64,000 nucleotides of DNA from CBFFRJ01 sp051486985. GTDB taxonomy: Bacteria > Pseudomonadota > Gammaproteobacteria > Enterobacterales > Enterobacteriaceae. Of the stretch, positions 1 through 8,846 are shown in pieces. The notes under the pieces were generated by a model, which saw nothing but the letters and a program-made list of their open reading frames with translations, made no database searches and was not told the origin of the DNA. Made by a program: the position numbers and the translations under genes. Numbering within the stretch: the stretch's first letter is position 1; each line of letters begins with the position of its first letter. The stretch lies in the NCBI RefSeq assembly GCF_051486985.1, contig NZ_JAHVDV010000014.1, forward strand, positions 50,144-114,143, written 5' to 3'.

Positions 1-2
1 CA

Positions 3-509
3 ATAAATTACGTTTCTGAAGTTGTTAATATCCTTAGCGACAAACTCAAGCGTATTGACATTGAACCTAATAAAACTCTTCGCAATTTAGATAATTATTT
101 CTCTAAACCTCATCCGCGTGATGCAAGAATATTATCAGGTGTTATGTTCGAAGATGCTTATGGCGGAACCCAATACAAAACGATATTGCCTGACATTCAA
201 AATGTCAAAAATGAATGTGTCTGGAAACAGGGTAGAGAAGCACTACTTAATGATTTAAATAATAGCGTTCGTAATAATACTGTTAAGGTTAAAGCGCCCG
301 TTAGAGTTGAGAGTGTCAAATCGGAAATAAATTTTTCTGAACCAAAGCTGATTTCTAATGAAAAATTCAAAAAGAGATTTATTTATTGGGTGCTTACTAA
401 GACTTTGAATGAACGCAAGAGAAAAAAATTCATCAAAAATCCTTATCTTTTTTTCGCTGATTCAAAAAGTGGATTTATCAAAAGAATCGGTAAGGATTAT
501 ATGAGTTAA
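3..509 (+). CDS. C-terminal part of a probable capsule region 2 glycosyltransferase (truncated by window start)
   Basis: The reading frame is open from base 3 to the TAA at 507-509, so the gene begins outside the window and only its last ~168 residues are seen. The tail is very basic and ends with a KNPYLFFADSK-type stretch. I associate that kind of ending (basic helix, NP/DPYLFF, D-S-K) with glycosyltransferases of bacterial capsule loci, but no catalytic motif is inside the visible part. It is AT-rich, unlike the kps genes, and reads towards kpsS, as region 2 genes do in E. coli group 2 loci. A strong terminator follows at once. Any exact sugar specificity is unknown. Confidence 0.5.
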   Translation: MNYVSEVVNILSDKLKRIDIEPNKTLRNLDNYFSKPHPRDARILSGVMFEDAYGGTQYKTILPDIQNVKNECVWKQGREALLNDLNNSVRNNTVKVKAPVRVESVKSEINFSEPKLISNEKFKKRFIYWVLTKTLNERKRKKFIKNPYLFFADSKSGFIKRIGKDYMS

Positions 510-524
510 CATTAACGTATAGAT

Positions 525-558
525 AAAAAATGGAATACTTGAGTATTCCATTTTTTTT
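525..558 (+). terminator. Rho-independent terminator after the glycosyltransferase fragment
   Basis: A near-perfect hairpin (ATGGAATAC / GTATTCCAT with a four-base loop, extended by A/T pairs) is followed by eight T. It starts 15 bases after the stop codon. It separates the glycosyltransferase from the tail-fibre-like gene, which therefore probably has its own promoter in 559-783. That gap otherwise shows no gene. Confidence 0.9.
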
Positions 559-783
559 AATTTAGAAATGATGATATGCATACGATAAAAATTTATCTGC
601 GCAGTATGGAATCTTTATGTCAATTTCACGTAGATTTTTCTTTAAATGGTTAATACCCTCAGCCATTATTAATTTTAGCCTTAGTTCGAAAAACTGGGCT
701 AAGAATAGCGATGCTAATGCCCCAAAGAGGTCAGCCCTGAATTATCAAAAAATGAAAATTCGGGGCCAAAAGAAATAAAAGAT

Positions 784-2805
784 ATGAGTGCTAATTCGCT
801 AAGAGTTCAGTTATCAGATCCTAATGGTTTTAATAAATACCCAAAATTACAGATTTCAAGATGGCGCGATACATCCGATATACGTGCATGGGGAGCCATA
901 GGGGATGGTTATAAACTTTGCGATGAGAGCTTTAAAAATGCAGAACTTACAGAGTCTATAATTTATGTGCCTAAAGGCATTTGGCGTTTATCAAGCCCGA
1001 TGATTATTGGCGATAGAGTAAAATTTTTCGGGCCTGGTGTTTTAAAGTTCGATAACGCGGAGTGGTGGAGGCGCGGTGGTTCTTCTGGAAGCTTAGATGT
1101 CGATGAGCGTTATACTTTATTTTATAATTTTTCTTCGAAAGAAGATGTCACATTAAAGTATGATGGAAAAGTAGTAGACTTTTCTTGGATTGATGAAAGA
1201 ACTATTTTAGCTGCTGGTACAAGAAAAGATACTAATGTTGTAATAAGTATCAAAAATGGGACGTTAACCCTTGGTTGCGTTGCAGAGTCCATACGTACAT
1301 TCAATGTGTTCGGAAATGGTAACAATGGTGATGAGATAATGCCTGAGTTATTAAAAATATCCGATATGCCGAAGGGATATGATAATACTTCTTTCGGAGC
1401 ACGAGCACTAATGTCCGTAGTTAAAGGAGGTAATAATACTGCTTTTGGATCAAAGTCATTACTAAGTAATGTCAACGGTAACAATAATACTGCTATAGGT
1501 TTTCAAGCTTTGTATCGAAGTTTAGGTGATGCCAATACTGCTTATGGCTCTATTTCGGGCGAATGGTTGAATAAAGGTAGTTATAATTCTTTTTTTGGTG
1601 CTGGCTCTGGAAAAAAATTACAGAATGGTAACTCTAATGTCGCAATTGGATTTGAATCCTTAGGTGAGTCATTAAGTTCTTCATATGTTGTAGCTATAGG
1701 GTACCGCGCAAATGCTAATACTGGAGATAAATCTCAATCAAACTCTATATATATTGGTGCATTTTCCGGTGATTATAATTTAGGGTCAAATAATACTTTT
1801 GTCGGTTATCGCGCAGGTAATAGTCTCAACGCAGCTGAAAATGAAAAAGGTGGAACGGGGCATGATAATGTCGGGGTGGGAATGTTTTCATTGCGGCGTA
1901 ATATGTCTGGTTCAGAGAATGCGGTGGTAGGCGCAGGGGCGTGTGCTGAGTCTTCAAATGTAAGTGCAACAGTAGCAGTTGGTTTTAACGCTTTAGGCTC
2001 TACAACAGCTAATTCAAAGTGTTCTGTGGCAATTGGTCATTCTAGTCTTAAAAATACCTCTGGTAACTTTAATGTAGGAATTGGATATCAATCTCTTGCA
2101 AAAAATACGAAAGGCTATAAAAACGTTGCTATTGGTACGTGGGCACTGTCTTCAAATTTAACGGGTAAATTCAATTCTGCATTAGGCATAAATTCTGGAT
2201 GTATTACTCAATTAGGAAGAAATGCCATTGATCTAAATAATACAACCCTGCTTGGATACAATTGCCGCGCCTCAGGCAACAATCAGGTGCAGCTAGGTAA
2301 TAGTCGCTCTACAACATATGTTTATGGTACTGTGCATAACAGAGCAGATCTTAGGGATAAGGCTGATTTAAGAGATACTGTGCTTGGTATTGAATTCATT
2401 CTTGGTCTTAGAGCAGTAGATGGTCGTTGGGATTTACGCGACGATTATGTTCAGATAGATGATAGAAATAATAACGACAATGGCGGGGATATATCTCATT
2501 CAACTCATTCAGGAAATTTAAGTGAGCATAAGAATACTAATTTTCAAAGCCTAAGACCTGATGGAACCTATAAACAGCCTCGGTATCATCACTGGTTCAT
2601 AGCTCAAGAGGTAAAAAAACTCTGTGAGTCTTTAAATATTGAATTTGGTGGGTTACAACATCATGCCTTAAATGGTGGTGATGATATTTACACTTTGGGG
2701 TATGATGAATTTATTCCTCCAATAGTAAAATCTATACAATCCTGTTGGTATCGTTTAGATGAAATTGAAAAACGTCTGGAAATAATTGAGAATAAAGAAC
2801 GATAA
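784..2805 (+). CDS. Phage tail-fibre/tailspike-like protein with C-terminal S74 intramolecular chaperone domain
   Basis: 673 residues, three parts. (1) Residues ~28-110 resemble the opening of tailspike/pectate-lyase-like beta-helices (DIRAWGAIGDG, then YVPKGIWRLSSP). (2) Residues ~197-505 hold about a dozen degenerate repeats of the form N-x-A-[IVF]-G-x-x-[AS]-L, as in YadA-head/beta-roll phage fibres. (3) Residues ~518-665 match the S74 (endosialidase-type) chaperone: DLRDxADLRDT, WFIAQEV, GLQHH, YDEFIPPIVKSI, then a short coiled coil. In phage proteins this last domain drives trimerisation and cuts itself off. There is no signal peptide and no other phage gene nearby. The SD before the ATG is poor and the frame is open back to base 718, so the start is uncertain. 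Strongly AT-rich. It could be a captured capsule-binding or capsule-degrading spike, or a structural remnant. Confidence 0.75.
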   Translation: MSANSLRVQLSDPNGFNKYPKLQISRWRDTSDIRAWGAIGDGYKLCDESFKNAELTESIIYVPKGIWRLSSPMIIGDRVKFFGPGVLKFDNAEWWRRGGSSGSLDVDERYTLFYNFSSKEDVTLKYDGKVVDFSWIDERTILAAGTRKDTNVVISIKNGTLTLGCVAESIRTFNVFGNGNNGDEIMPELLKISDMPKGYDNTSFGARALMSVVKGGNNTAFGSKSLLSNVNGNNNTAIGFQALYRSLGDANTAYGSISGEWLNKGSYNSFFGAGSGKKLQNGNSNVAIGFESLGESLSSSYVVAIGYRANANTGDKSQSNSIYIGAFSGDYNLGSNNTFVGYRAGNSLNAAENEKGGTGHDNVGVGMFSLRRNMSGSENAVVGAGACAESSNVSATVAVGFNALGSTTANSKCSVAIGHSSLKNTSGNFNVGIGYQSLAKNTKGYKNVAIGTWALSSNLTGKFNSALGINSGCITQLGRNAIDLNNTTLLGYNCRASGNNQVQLGNSRSTTYVYGTVHNRADLRDKADLRDTVLGIEFILGLRAVDGRWDLRDDYVQIDDRNNNDNGGDISHSTHSGNLSEHKNTNFQSLRPDGTYKQPRYHHWFIAQEVKKLCESLNIEFGGLQHHALNGGDDIYTLGYDEFIPPIVKSIQSCWYRLDEIEKRLEIIENKER

Positions 2806-2841
2806 TTTTTTAATCAAGCCGCCATATTGGCGACTTATTAA

Positions 2842-3513
2842 TTAAGACCAGCCATGTATGTTTTTTTGTATCAGTCTCTGGGGATTGTCTTCTGAAATAA
2901 TTAACGAAATTAATTTCCCAAATTTTTCAGTTCCCAATACTGCATTTATCGAATTATGACCACAATTTGGCGTTTCAATTAATAATGGTTTACAGGATTT
3001 AGGAAGCAAGTGAATGTGCTGCAAGTCCACACTGAATTCAGGGTCATAAAAAATGAAGGGGTTGGAAATACAGTCGCCATCATATATTTTCATGCCACTG
3101 TGATTATCAGCATCAAAATGCTCTTCATAACGTTTGTCGAAATTTTGTATTAAGTCCGGGTCTATGTATATTTGGGGACTGAATGAAAGAACAGTCGTTG
3201 CCCCTAGCGCAGATGAAAACTTCAATGATGCGTATGCACCCATTGAAAATCCATAAAGTATGACTTTTTTATAATTCTCTGAAATTTTAAGTATATTAGA
3301 TAGAAATTTTTGAACGTCGTTATAGGGATACCAGTGAGGATGTTTAGGGACAACCCCAATACAAGTTATACCTAATTTCTCCGCAACATCTTGACCCCAA
3401 AAGGCTCTTCTGCCGGGCTTACCCATATGGTTAAAGGTTATCAATAGAAAATCGGAAGTTCCTTTTTGGAAAAGCACTAAATTTTCATCGTCCTCGTAAA
3501 GGCATTCTTGCAT
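2842..3513 (-). CDS. alpha/beta-hydrolase fold protein of the capsule locus
   Basis: 223 residues with a nucleophile elbow GFSMGAY (Ser90), a preceding hydrophobic strand KKVILYG, and a late CGHNS motif (His186) that would complete the triad; Asp157 in FYDPEF is a candidate acid. No signal peptide, so it is probably cytoplasmic. It lies downstream of kpsS on the same strand but 218 bp away, and converges with the tail-fibre-like gene. AT-rich like the rest of the serotype block. Serine hydrolases in capsule loci may remove acyl groups or act on lipid or sugar esters; the substrate cannot be read from the sequence. Confidence 0.6.
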   Translation of the reverse strand: MQECLYEDDENLVLFQKGTSDFLLITFNHMGKPGRRAFWGQDVAEKLGITCIGVVPKHPHWYPYNDVQKFLSNILKISENYKKVILYGFSMGAYASLKFSSALGATTVLSFSPQIYIDPDLIQNFDKRYEEHFDADNHSGMKIYDGDCISNPFIFYDPEFSVDLQHIHLLPKSCKPLLIETPNCGHNSINAVLGTEKFGKLISLIISEDNPQRLIQKNIHGWS

Positions 3514-3731
3514 ATTAAACCTCCGAATTTTTTCTGATGTTATACTACACGAAGTGTATTAATGTTCAATCTCATAACGGTTTTTAGTACCGCTATTACA
3601 TTGTGAAGTGTTTTTAAACTAGATTAAGCTTAGCTTTTGTTCTTGGTTTACCATCACTTTCCTTCGGATGAGTATAGCCATTTACTTAAGATAACCTTGT
3701 GTTATATATAATAAAATTTAAAAGTTAATGC

Positions 3732-4988
3732 TCATTTTTCTGTATATAAGTTTGTAAGGCCAGCATTTTTTAAGTTAAATTTTAGCGGAGTGTCTGCATT
3801 CATGCTGTCTATTTTTTCCCCATAATACACCGCATTAATCTGGGTATTTGCCAGCAAATACCCACGAAACTTCTTAAACAACTTCATATCTGGCTGAAAA
3901 TCGGCCGTCCAGAACTGGTGCAAATGTCCCTGATACGTCATTCCTTTAATGTCGTACAGGGCGTTCCCCATCACTTTCAGCGGTTTGTTGTGAATCAGCG
4001 CTGAAATTCCTGCCGTACTGTTGATAGTCACTACTGCTTTGGCGTGAGTCAGCAACTCAGGCATGGGCAGGTCATGCACGTAAATAACACGCTCTGTAAT
4101 CCCATACTTCTTGCCAAGCTGTTTTATTAACGGACCATAAAGACGATGACCACGATCCATAGGGTGGTGCTTAATCACCAGAACGTCGTCTACCGGTGCT
4201 TTGCGTGAGAAAGAGAACATCACGTCATTAATATAGTCGCGAACATCGGCATACGGGCTGTGGTTGCGGATTTGGCTGTCGTTATAAACCTGCAAAATGG
4301 CGAGGTAATAACGCTGATCCAGTGTCGTGCGTAGCGTGTCGATAACATTACGCTCTTTAAAGCCATACCAGTATTTACGCCAGGAGGCACGGATCCAGCA
4401 TTTGCCTTCATACCAGGGTGAAAAGGATTTGTGATGGCGATATTTCGCAAACTCATGTCGATAGTTCCAGCCAACCAGATAATACCAGATGGCATGAAAA
4501 TAACGTTTACGTGCAGAGGGCTTCAGTTCCTGCACATTAGCAGGAGGAAGCTCCGGTAAATTGCGGTAAAACTCCGCATCACGTGGCAGCGGTGAATAGG
4601 CATTGACGCCACCTTCTTCCACCGTAATAAAGTGGGGGCGCAGGTAGCCTTCTTCAAAAGCAAGAAAACGGATACCTTTCGATTTGGCCCAGGCGCGAGC
4701 GGCCTGGTGCAGCGGACGGCAGTCACCAAAGCAGAGAATGGTGTCAAACGCATAGTCTTTCCAGGTCTCTTTCAGCCAGGCCGGGAATTCTTTTGGCGTT
4801 TGGGTAAAAGTCAGATAGGGGCGGTTGCGGCAGTAGAATCGATCCCCACCGTTAAACACGACGTTCACCGCTTCGCGTTCAAGCGTTTCCAGCCAGTTTG
4901 CAACATCATTAAAGAAGGGGCCCATGGGTCCTTGTAGCAGCAGATATTTCTTCCCTGCGAGCAGTGTCTTAACGGTGTTATTTTGCAT
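3732..4988 (-). CDS. kpsS: Capsule polysaccharide export/Kdo-linker protein KpsS
   Basis: Highly similar along its length to my recollection of E. coli KpsS (KKYLLLQGPMGPFF, ILCFGDCRPLH, FEEGYLRPHFIT, VIKHHPMDRGHR, VTINSTAGISALIH). KpsS is a beta-Kdo transferase that adds the first Kdo to the phosphatidylglycerol anchor on the inner face of the inner membrane. The frame extends to a TTG at 5012 inside kpsC, but I place the start at the ATG at 4988 because the E. coli protein begins M-Q-x-N at this point. That leaves 16 bp after kpsC. The C-terminus is ~28 residues longer than the E. coli protein as I recall it. Last gene of kpsFEDCS. Confidence 0.93.
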   Translation of the reverse strand: MQNNTVKTLLAGKKYLLLQGPMGPFFNDVANWLETLEREAVNVVFNGGDRFYCRNRPYLTFTQTPKEFPAWLKETWKDYAFDTILCFGDCRPLHQAARAWAKSKGIRFLAFEEGYLRPHFITVEEGGVNAYSPLPRDAEFYRNLPELPPANVQELKPSARKRYFHAIWYYLVGWNYRHEFAKYRHHKSFSPWYEGKCWIRASWRKYWYGFKERNVIDTLRTTLDQRYYLAILQVYNDSQIRNHSPYADVRDYINDVMFSFSRKAPVDDVLVIKHHPMDRGHRLYGPLIKQLGKKYGITERVIYVHDLPMPELLTHAKAVVTINSTAGISALIHNKPLKVMGNALYDIKGMTYQGHLHQFWTADFQPDMKLFKKFRGYLLANTQINAVYYGEKIDSMNADTPLKFNLKNAGLTNLYTEK

Positions 4989-5004
4989 CATCTTCCGTTG
5001 CACC

Positions 5005-7062
5005 CTATCCAAATCTGACTTTGTAGAACATTTTTACTTTGCGGTACTGCCGGGCTAAGCGGCCGATTTTTCTTGGCGTTATTTTCATTTCACCGCGAGG
5101 AGCGGAAATCAGCCAAAGCGCGGCCTCTTCAGCCGTCATTGGCGTTAAACGCTGCGGATGAATATAAGTCGGGTAGGCTATTAATGTCTGCCAGACCAGG
5201 TCATCAAGGCTGAGCTGACGGGTACGACGAGCCAGCCGGTGCTCGTCCGACGTCAATCCCCAGCCAGCATAGAAAGGCATTCCGTAGCAGTACACTTTCT
5301 TGCCATGCATGAGTGCCTCAAACCCGGAGAGCGATGTCATAGTATGTAGCTCATCGGCATGCTGAATGCACTGAATAATATCTGCATCCAGCGCCTGGCA
5401 GTCAGCCCAGCGTGCCACGTCTTCGGCCGGGACCTGCCCTTTACGGTTACCGACCAGCACATCCGGGTGCGGTTTGAAAACAATAAACGCATCCGGGTTA
5501 CGCTGGCGCACCGTGCGAAGCAAATCGCCATTGGTACGCACTGAGAGCGCGCCGGTAGCAATAGACGCGTCATCCTCTACCTGACCCGGCACTAAGATGA
5601 CTTTCTTACCCGCGGCCTGCGCCGGGAGTTGCCAGTCATTCCCCAGGTTGTACTTGCTGACTTTGTGGCGTACCAGCTGTAAACGCAGGGCATGAGCGCG
5701 TGCTGACTCACGCGCTGAGAGCTGGCTTGCGTTGAGTAAGTTTTCCAGATCGCTTGGGCGTGAAGCATCGTAATAAATACCGCACTTATCAAGCACCAGT
5801 GACAAAGGCGCCAGCAGATCAGAGCCCAGGCCGGATGAGCGGATGAAACCGTCTTCCATGCGCCATAGCGCTATGCCCTGTGCGTCCGCCTGAGCCTGCC
5901 ATTTAGCTTCTCCGCGCGTGCCCCATGCGATAAGCGCGGTCGCGCGCGGGCACTGTCTGGCAAAGCGAACTTCATTCTCAGCGGTCTTCAGATAAGGCTT
6001 GAGAATGGCTGTTTTCCATAAACTCAGACCAGGCGCCCACAGAACGCCCCGACGGGCAAGCGTATGGCGACGCTGCAGGCTGAGCCAGTCCACCACGCAA
6101 CCCAGCGATGCGGGTTCGCCGGTCACCGGGTGGCGATAATGGCTGTAGCGAAGATAAGCGGCGGTGAAGAGATCGATGAGTGATGCAGGCTGGCGGCGAG
6201 CGGCAAGGGCGTTAGCCTGCGGATGGCGGTCGTCCGTGAGTCCCCAGCCGGCGTACCAGGGTTGACCAAAACAAACCACGGTCTTGCCCGCCAGCAGGGC
6301 TTCAAAACCATATTGCGAGGTGACAACATACACTTTTCGCATATGACGCAGCAGCGACTGTGGGCTGACATCTTCAGCAAACAGACGCACCCGCGCGTCG
6401 GCTTTTAGGGCGCTGAAATAGCCGCTTTTTTTGCCGCACAAGACGTCCGGGTGAACTTTCACCCAGATTTCAGCGTTCGGGTTTTCCTGCTTCGCGCATT
6501 CCAGCATCTGCAGAAAACTCTCTGCGCTGGCATTGCCTTTCGTCACCGAGACATCGCCAAAAGTCTGATCAACGACCAGTACGGCATCGGGCATCGGGTC
6601 GGGGGCGACAAAAGGCGGGGCCTGATTATATTTAGACAAGTCCTGGTCAACGATGGCGTGCATCATGGCCTGCGCTTCTTGCGAAAGGGCCTGATTGCCG
6701 GCGCTGTCCTGAATCAGCTGTTCAAGGCTACTGGGCGTGGAGGCATCGTAATAGATGCCCGCATAGTCGATGACCATCGACAGGGGAGGGCAACCCTGGA
6801 CGCCCAGGCCAGCAGAACGGATAAACCCGTCCTCAAGGCGCACAACAGGCACACCTGCTGCCTTAGCCAGAGCGGTGGGTTTCTCTGCGCTTGGACGATA
6901 ACCCCAGACGGCCACCGCGCTGACATTTTCAGGAATCGCTTTCAGCGTCGATAAGCGCACGCGTTCGCCGGGCAGAAAACTCCCCAGGTAAGGAATGCGC
7001 CAGATACCCCCAGAAAAAATGCCCAGCACGCTGCTCATTGGCTCCATTAACTTGTTATTCAT
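5005..7062 (-). CDS. kpsC: Capsule polysaccharide export/Kdo-linker protein KpsC
   Basis: 685 residues with the duplicated architecture of KpsC: each half carries an LEDGFIRS/MEDGFIRSSGLG block, a YYDAS block, a KPHPDVL/KVHPDVL block and a YGFEAL/SGFEALxHGK...YAGWGLT block. The two halves are retaining beta-Kdo transferases that extend the poly-Kdo linker. An alternative start is the ATG at 7038, which has a nearer GGAG and fits the E. coli N-terminus better. In E. coli kpsU precedes kpsC; here kpsC follows kpsD after a 73-bp gap with two hairpins. Ends IMF/MFYKVRFG-like, as in E. coli. Confidence 0.94.
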   Translation of the reverse strand: MNNKLMEPMSSVLGIFSGGIWRIPYLGSFLPGERVRLSTLKAIPENVSAVAVWGYRPSAEKPTALAKAAGVPVVRLEDGFIRSAGLGVQGCPPLSMVIDYAGIYYDASTPSSLEQLIQDSAGNQALSQEAQAMMHAIVDQDLSKYNQAPPFVAPDPMPDAVLVVDQTFGDVSVTKGNASAESFLQMLECAKQENPNAEIWVKVHPDVLCGKKSGYFSALKADARVRLFAEDVSPQSLLRHMRKVYVVTSQYGFEALLAGKTVVCFGQPWYAGWGLTDDRHPQANALAARRQPASLIDLFTAAYLRYSHYRHPVTGEPASLGCVVDWLSLQRRHTLARRGVLWAPGLSLWKTAILKPYLKTAENEVRFARQCPRATALIAWGTRGEAKWQAQADAQGIALWRMEDGFIRSSGLGSDLLAPLSLVLDKCGIYYDASRPSDLENLLNASQLSARESARAHALRLQLVRHKVSKYNLGNDWQLPAQAAGKKVILVPGQVEDDASIATGALSVRTNGDLLRTVRQRNPDAFIVFKPHPDVLVGNRKGQVPAEDVARWADCQALDADIIQCIQHADELHTMTSLSGFEALMHGKKVYCYGMPFYAGWGLTSDEHRLARRTRQLSLDDLVWQTLIAYPTYIHPQRLTPMTAEEAALWLISAPRGEMKITPRKIGRLARQYRKVKMFYKVRFG

Positions 7063-7070
7063 TCCAGAAA

Positions 7071-7119
7071 ATAATCCAGAGAGGATTATCAGGCCTCCCC
7101 GGGGTCGCCCGGAGGAGGC
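7071..7119 (-). other. Two hairpins in the kpsD-kpsC gap, where kpsU would be expected
   Basis: Reading leftward, a GC-rich imperfect hairpin (GCCTCCTCCGGG against CCCCGGGGAGGC, 7093-7119) is followed by ATAATCC-TCTCT-GGATTAT (7071-7089) and TTT. The second looks like a weak intrinsic terminator or an mRNA-processing structure just upstream of the kpsC start. No kpsU remnant could be read in the 73 bp. Confidence 0.5.
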
Positions 7120-7135
7120 ATAAGCTGTGTATGGA

Positions 7136-8812
7136 TTACAGCGTCAGTACCACTTTGGCAGCTACAGCCAGTTGATACAGGATGGTAGAGATCCCACGTG
7201 TCACTTCGATGTTTTTCGATTCGTACTTCGGCAGAACCATGATTTCATCGCCAGCGCGCAGATCTCCGGCGTCATCAGCATCAACCGATTCGCCATTCTG
7301 ACGAATTACGATGATTTTCGCATTCCCCGATTTCTGCGTCAGACCACCACATTTTTTGATGTAATCGTCTGCGTCCATGCCCTTCTGCCAGCTGACGGCA
7401 TTCGGGAACAGGACTTCGCCATGTACCATCACCAGTGAGGTCTTCTCCGGGATCATGATGACATCGCCATCTTCCAGCAAAACGGAATCAATGTTGCTCT
7501 CATTGAGCACCACTTCACCTTTAGGCACCACCGTGCGGGCTTTTGCCACGAAACGGCTGACCAGTTGCGCTTCCTGAATACGTAAGCGAGCTTCTTCCTG
7601 CGTCGACGACTGGGCTGAGAGCGACGCTTCTTCCAGTTTTTGCAGCGACAGGTTCAGCATCTCTTTCTGACGCGTGGCGACGGACGTTCTGTAAAGCTGA
7701 ATCGCGTTCATTTGCGACATGCTGTTCGGACGAATTTGTGCAAGCACCTGGCGCATGGTGGCGCCGTATGGCAGCACCACAGCATGCTCGCCAGAGTGTG
7801 CGCCATCGATACGTACCTGAATCGTACCTGCATAGCGATCGGAGCTGACAATCAGACGATCGCCGTCCTGCAACGAGCGGCCCGGTGCAGAGCTCAGCGG
7901 GTAGTATTCACTGCGTTTCATGGTGCCCTGCTGACGGATAATGGTCATGTGGGTCGCACCCGGTTTCGGGCGTGCCCAGCTCAGTGCTTCGGTGATGGGA
8001 ATAGAGCTGTTGGCAAACTCAAAGTCGTAGCTGTTAAAGACATCACCTTCCACGCTGAAAGTGTGCTGGCGCGGGCCGACGATGATAGTGTCCCCATCTA
8101 CAAACTGCGTGAGACCTAACTGGCCGTTGAGCAGGAAGTCATAGAGGTTCACACGCGAGCGGACGTTTTTGCCGCGTTTCACGGTGATATCGACATAGCT
8201 TCCGCGTTCGCTGTCAACGCCGCCGGCTTTGCTCAGGTAAGAGAGCAGGGAGTCAGATGCGACGCCGCCATACAGGCCCGGACTGCGCACATAGCCGGTC
8301 ACAAAGACTTTTACCGGCTGCGCCTGCAGCAATGACGCATAGACGTTCACATTGGCGGTATAAACCTGTTTGATTCTCTGCGTGACGGCATTGTTGAGCT
8401 GGGCATTGGTCATCCCGGCGACTTTCAACGGGCCGATATTAGGCAGGAAAATGTTGCCTTTCGGGTCCACGGTCAGCGCGCCATCATATTCAAATGCGCC
8501 CCACAGGCGGACCTGGATGCTATCGCCGAGGCCAATCACATACCCTGGGTTAAAGCCCAGTCCAGCGCCTGAAGCCGCGCTGATAGAGGTAAACAGCTGG
8601 GCACCAAACATACGGCTTGGCAGCGCAGCCGCCACGGGCGGTGGTGTGTCGTCGAAACCGGACGCAACCTGGGTTTCTTCTGTTTTTCCTGAGATGAGCG
8701 AAGGCAATGGAGCTGCTCCGGTCAGGGCTGGATCGGCGGTGATGTCAGTTGGACCTGCCGCGTATGCCGTCTGGCAAGCCAAAAGCAGCAGTACCGTTTT
8801 CAGTAATTTCAT
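7136..8812 (-). CDS. kpsD: Polysaccharide export outer-membrane/periplasmic protein KpsD
   Basis: From the ATG at 8812 the protein is 558 residues, the length I recall for E. coli KpsD, and is nearly colinear with it. It has an N-terminal signal peptide (MKLLKTVLLLLACQTAYAA), then a poly-export block starting GLGDSIQVRLWGAF with PKGNIFLPNIGPL, and several SLBB-type repeats (e.g. VFVTGYVRSPGLYGG, FSVEGDVFNSYDFEF, VMVHGEVLFPNAVSW). It acts with KpsE to carry capsule across the periplasm and outer membrane. The frame extends 18 codons further upstream, but those overlap the ribosome-binding region and lack homology. The gap to kpsE is 34 bp. Confidence 0.95.
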   Translation of the reverse strand: MKLLKTVLLLLACQTAYAAGPTDITADPALTGAAPLPSLISGKTEETQVASGFDDTPPPVAAALPSRMFGAQLFTSISAASGAGLGFNPGYVIGLGDSIQVRLWGAFEYDGALTVDPKGNIFLPNIGPLKVAGMTNAQLNNAVTQRIKQVYTANVNVYASLLQAQPVKVFVTGYVRSPGLYGGVASDSLLSYLSKAGGVDSERGSYVDITVKRGKNVRSRVNLYDFLLNGQLGLTQFVDGDTIIVGPRQHTFSVEGDVFNSYDFEFANSSIPITEALSWARPKPGATHMTIIRQQGTMKRSEYYPLSSAPGRSLQDGDRLIVSSDRYAGTIQVRIDGAHSGEHAVVLPYGATMRQVLAQIRPNSMSQMNAIQLYRTSVATRQKEMLNLSLQKLEEASLSAQSSTQEEARLRIQEAQLVSRFVAKARTVVPKGEVVLNESNIDSVLLEDGDVIMIPEKTSLVMVHGEVLFPNAVSWQKGMDADDYIKKCGGLTQKSGNAKIIVIRQNGESVDADDAGDLRAGDEIMVLPKYESKNIEVTRGISTILYQLAVAAKVVLTL

Positions 8813-8846
8813 TTTTAAACTCTGTAAACTCAACGATGCGTCAAAA

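Noticed and set aside
1..3731. A complete prophage at the left end
   Set aside because: Only one phage-like gene is seen; neighbours are capsule-type genes and no integrase, capsid or lysis gene is visible.
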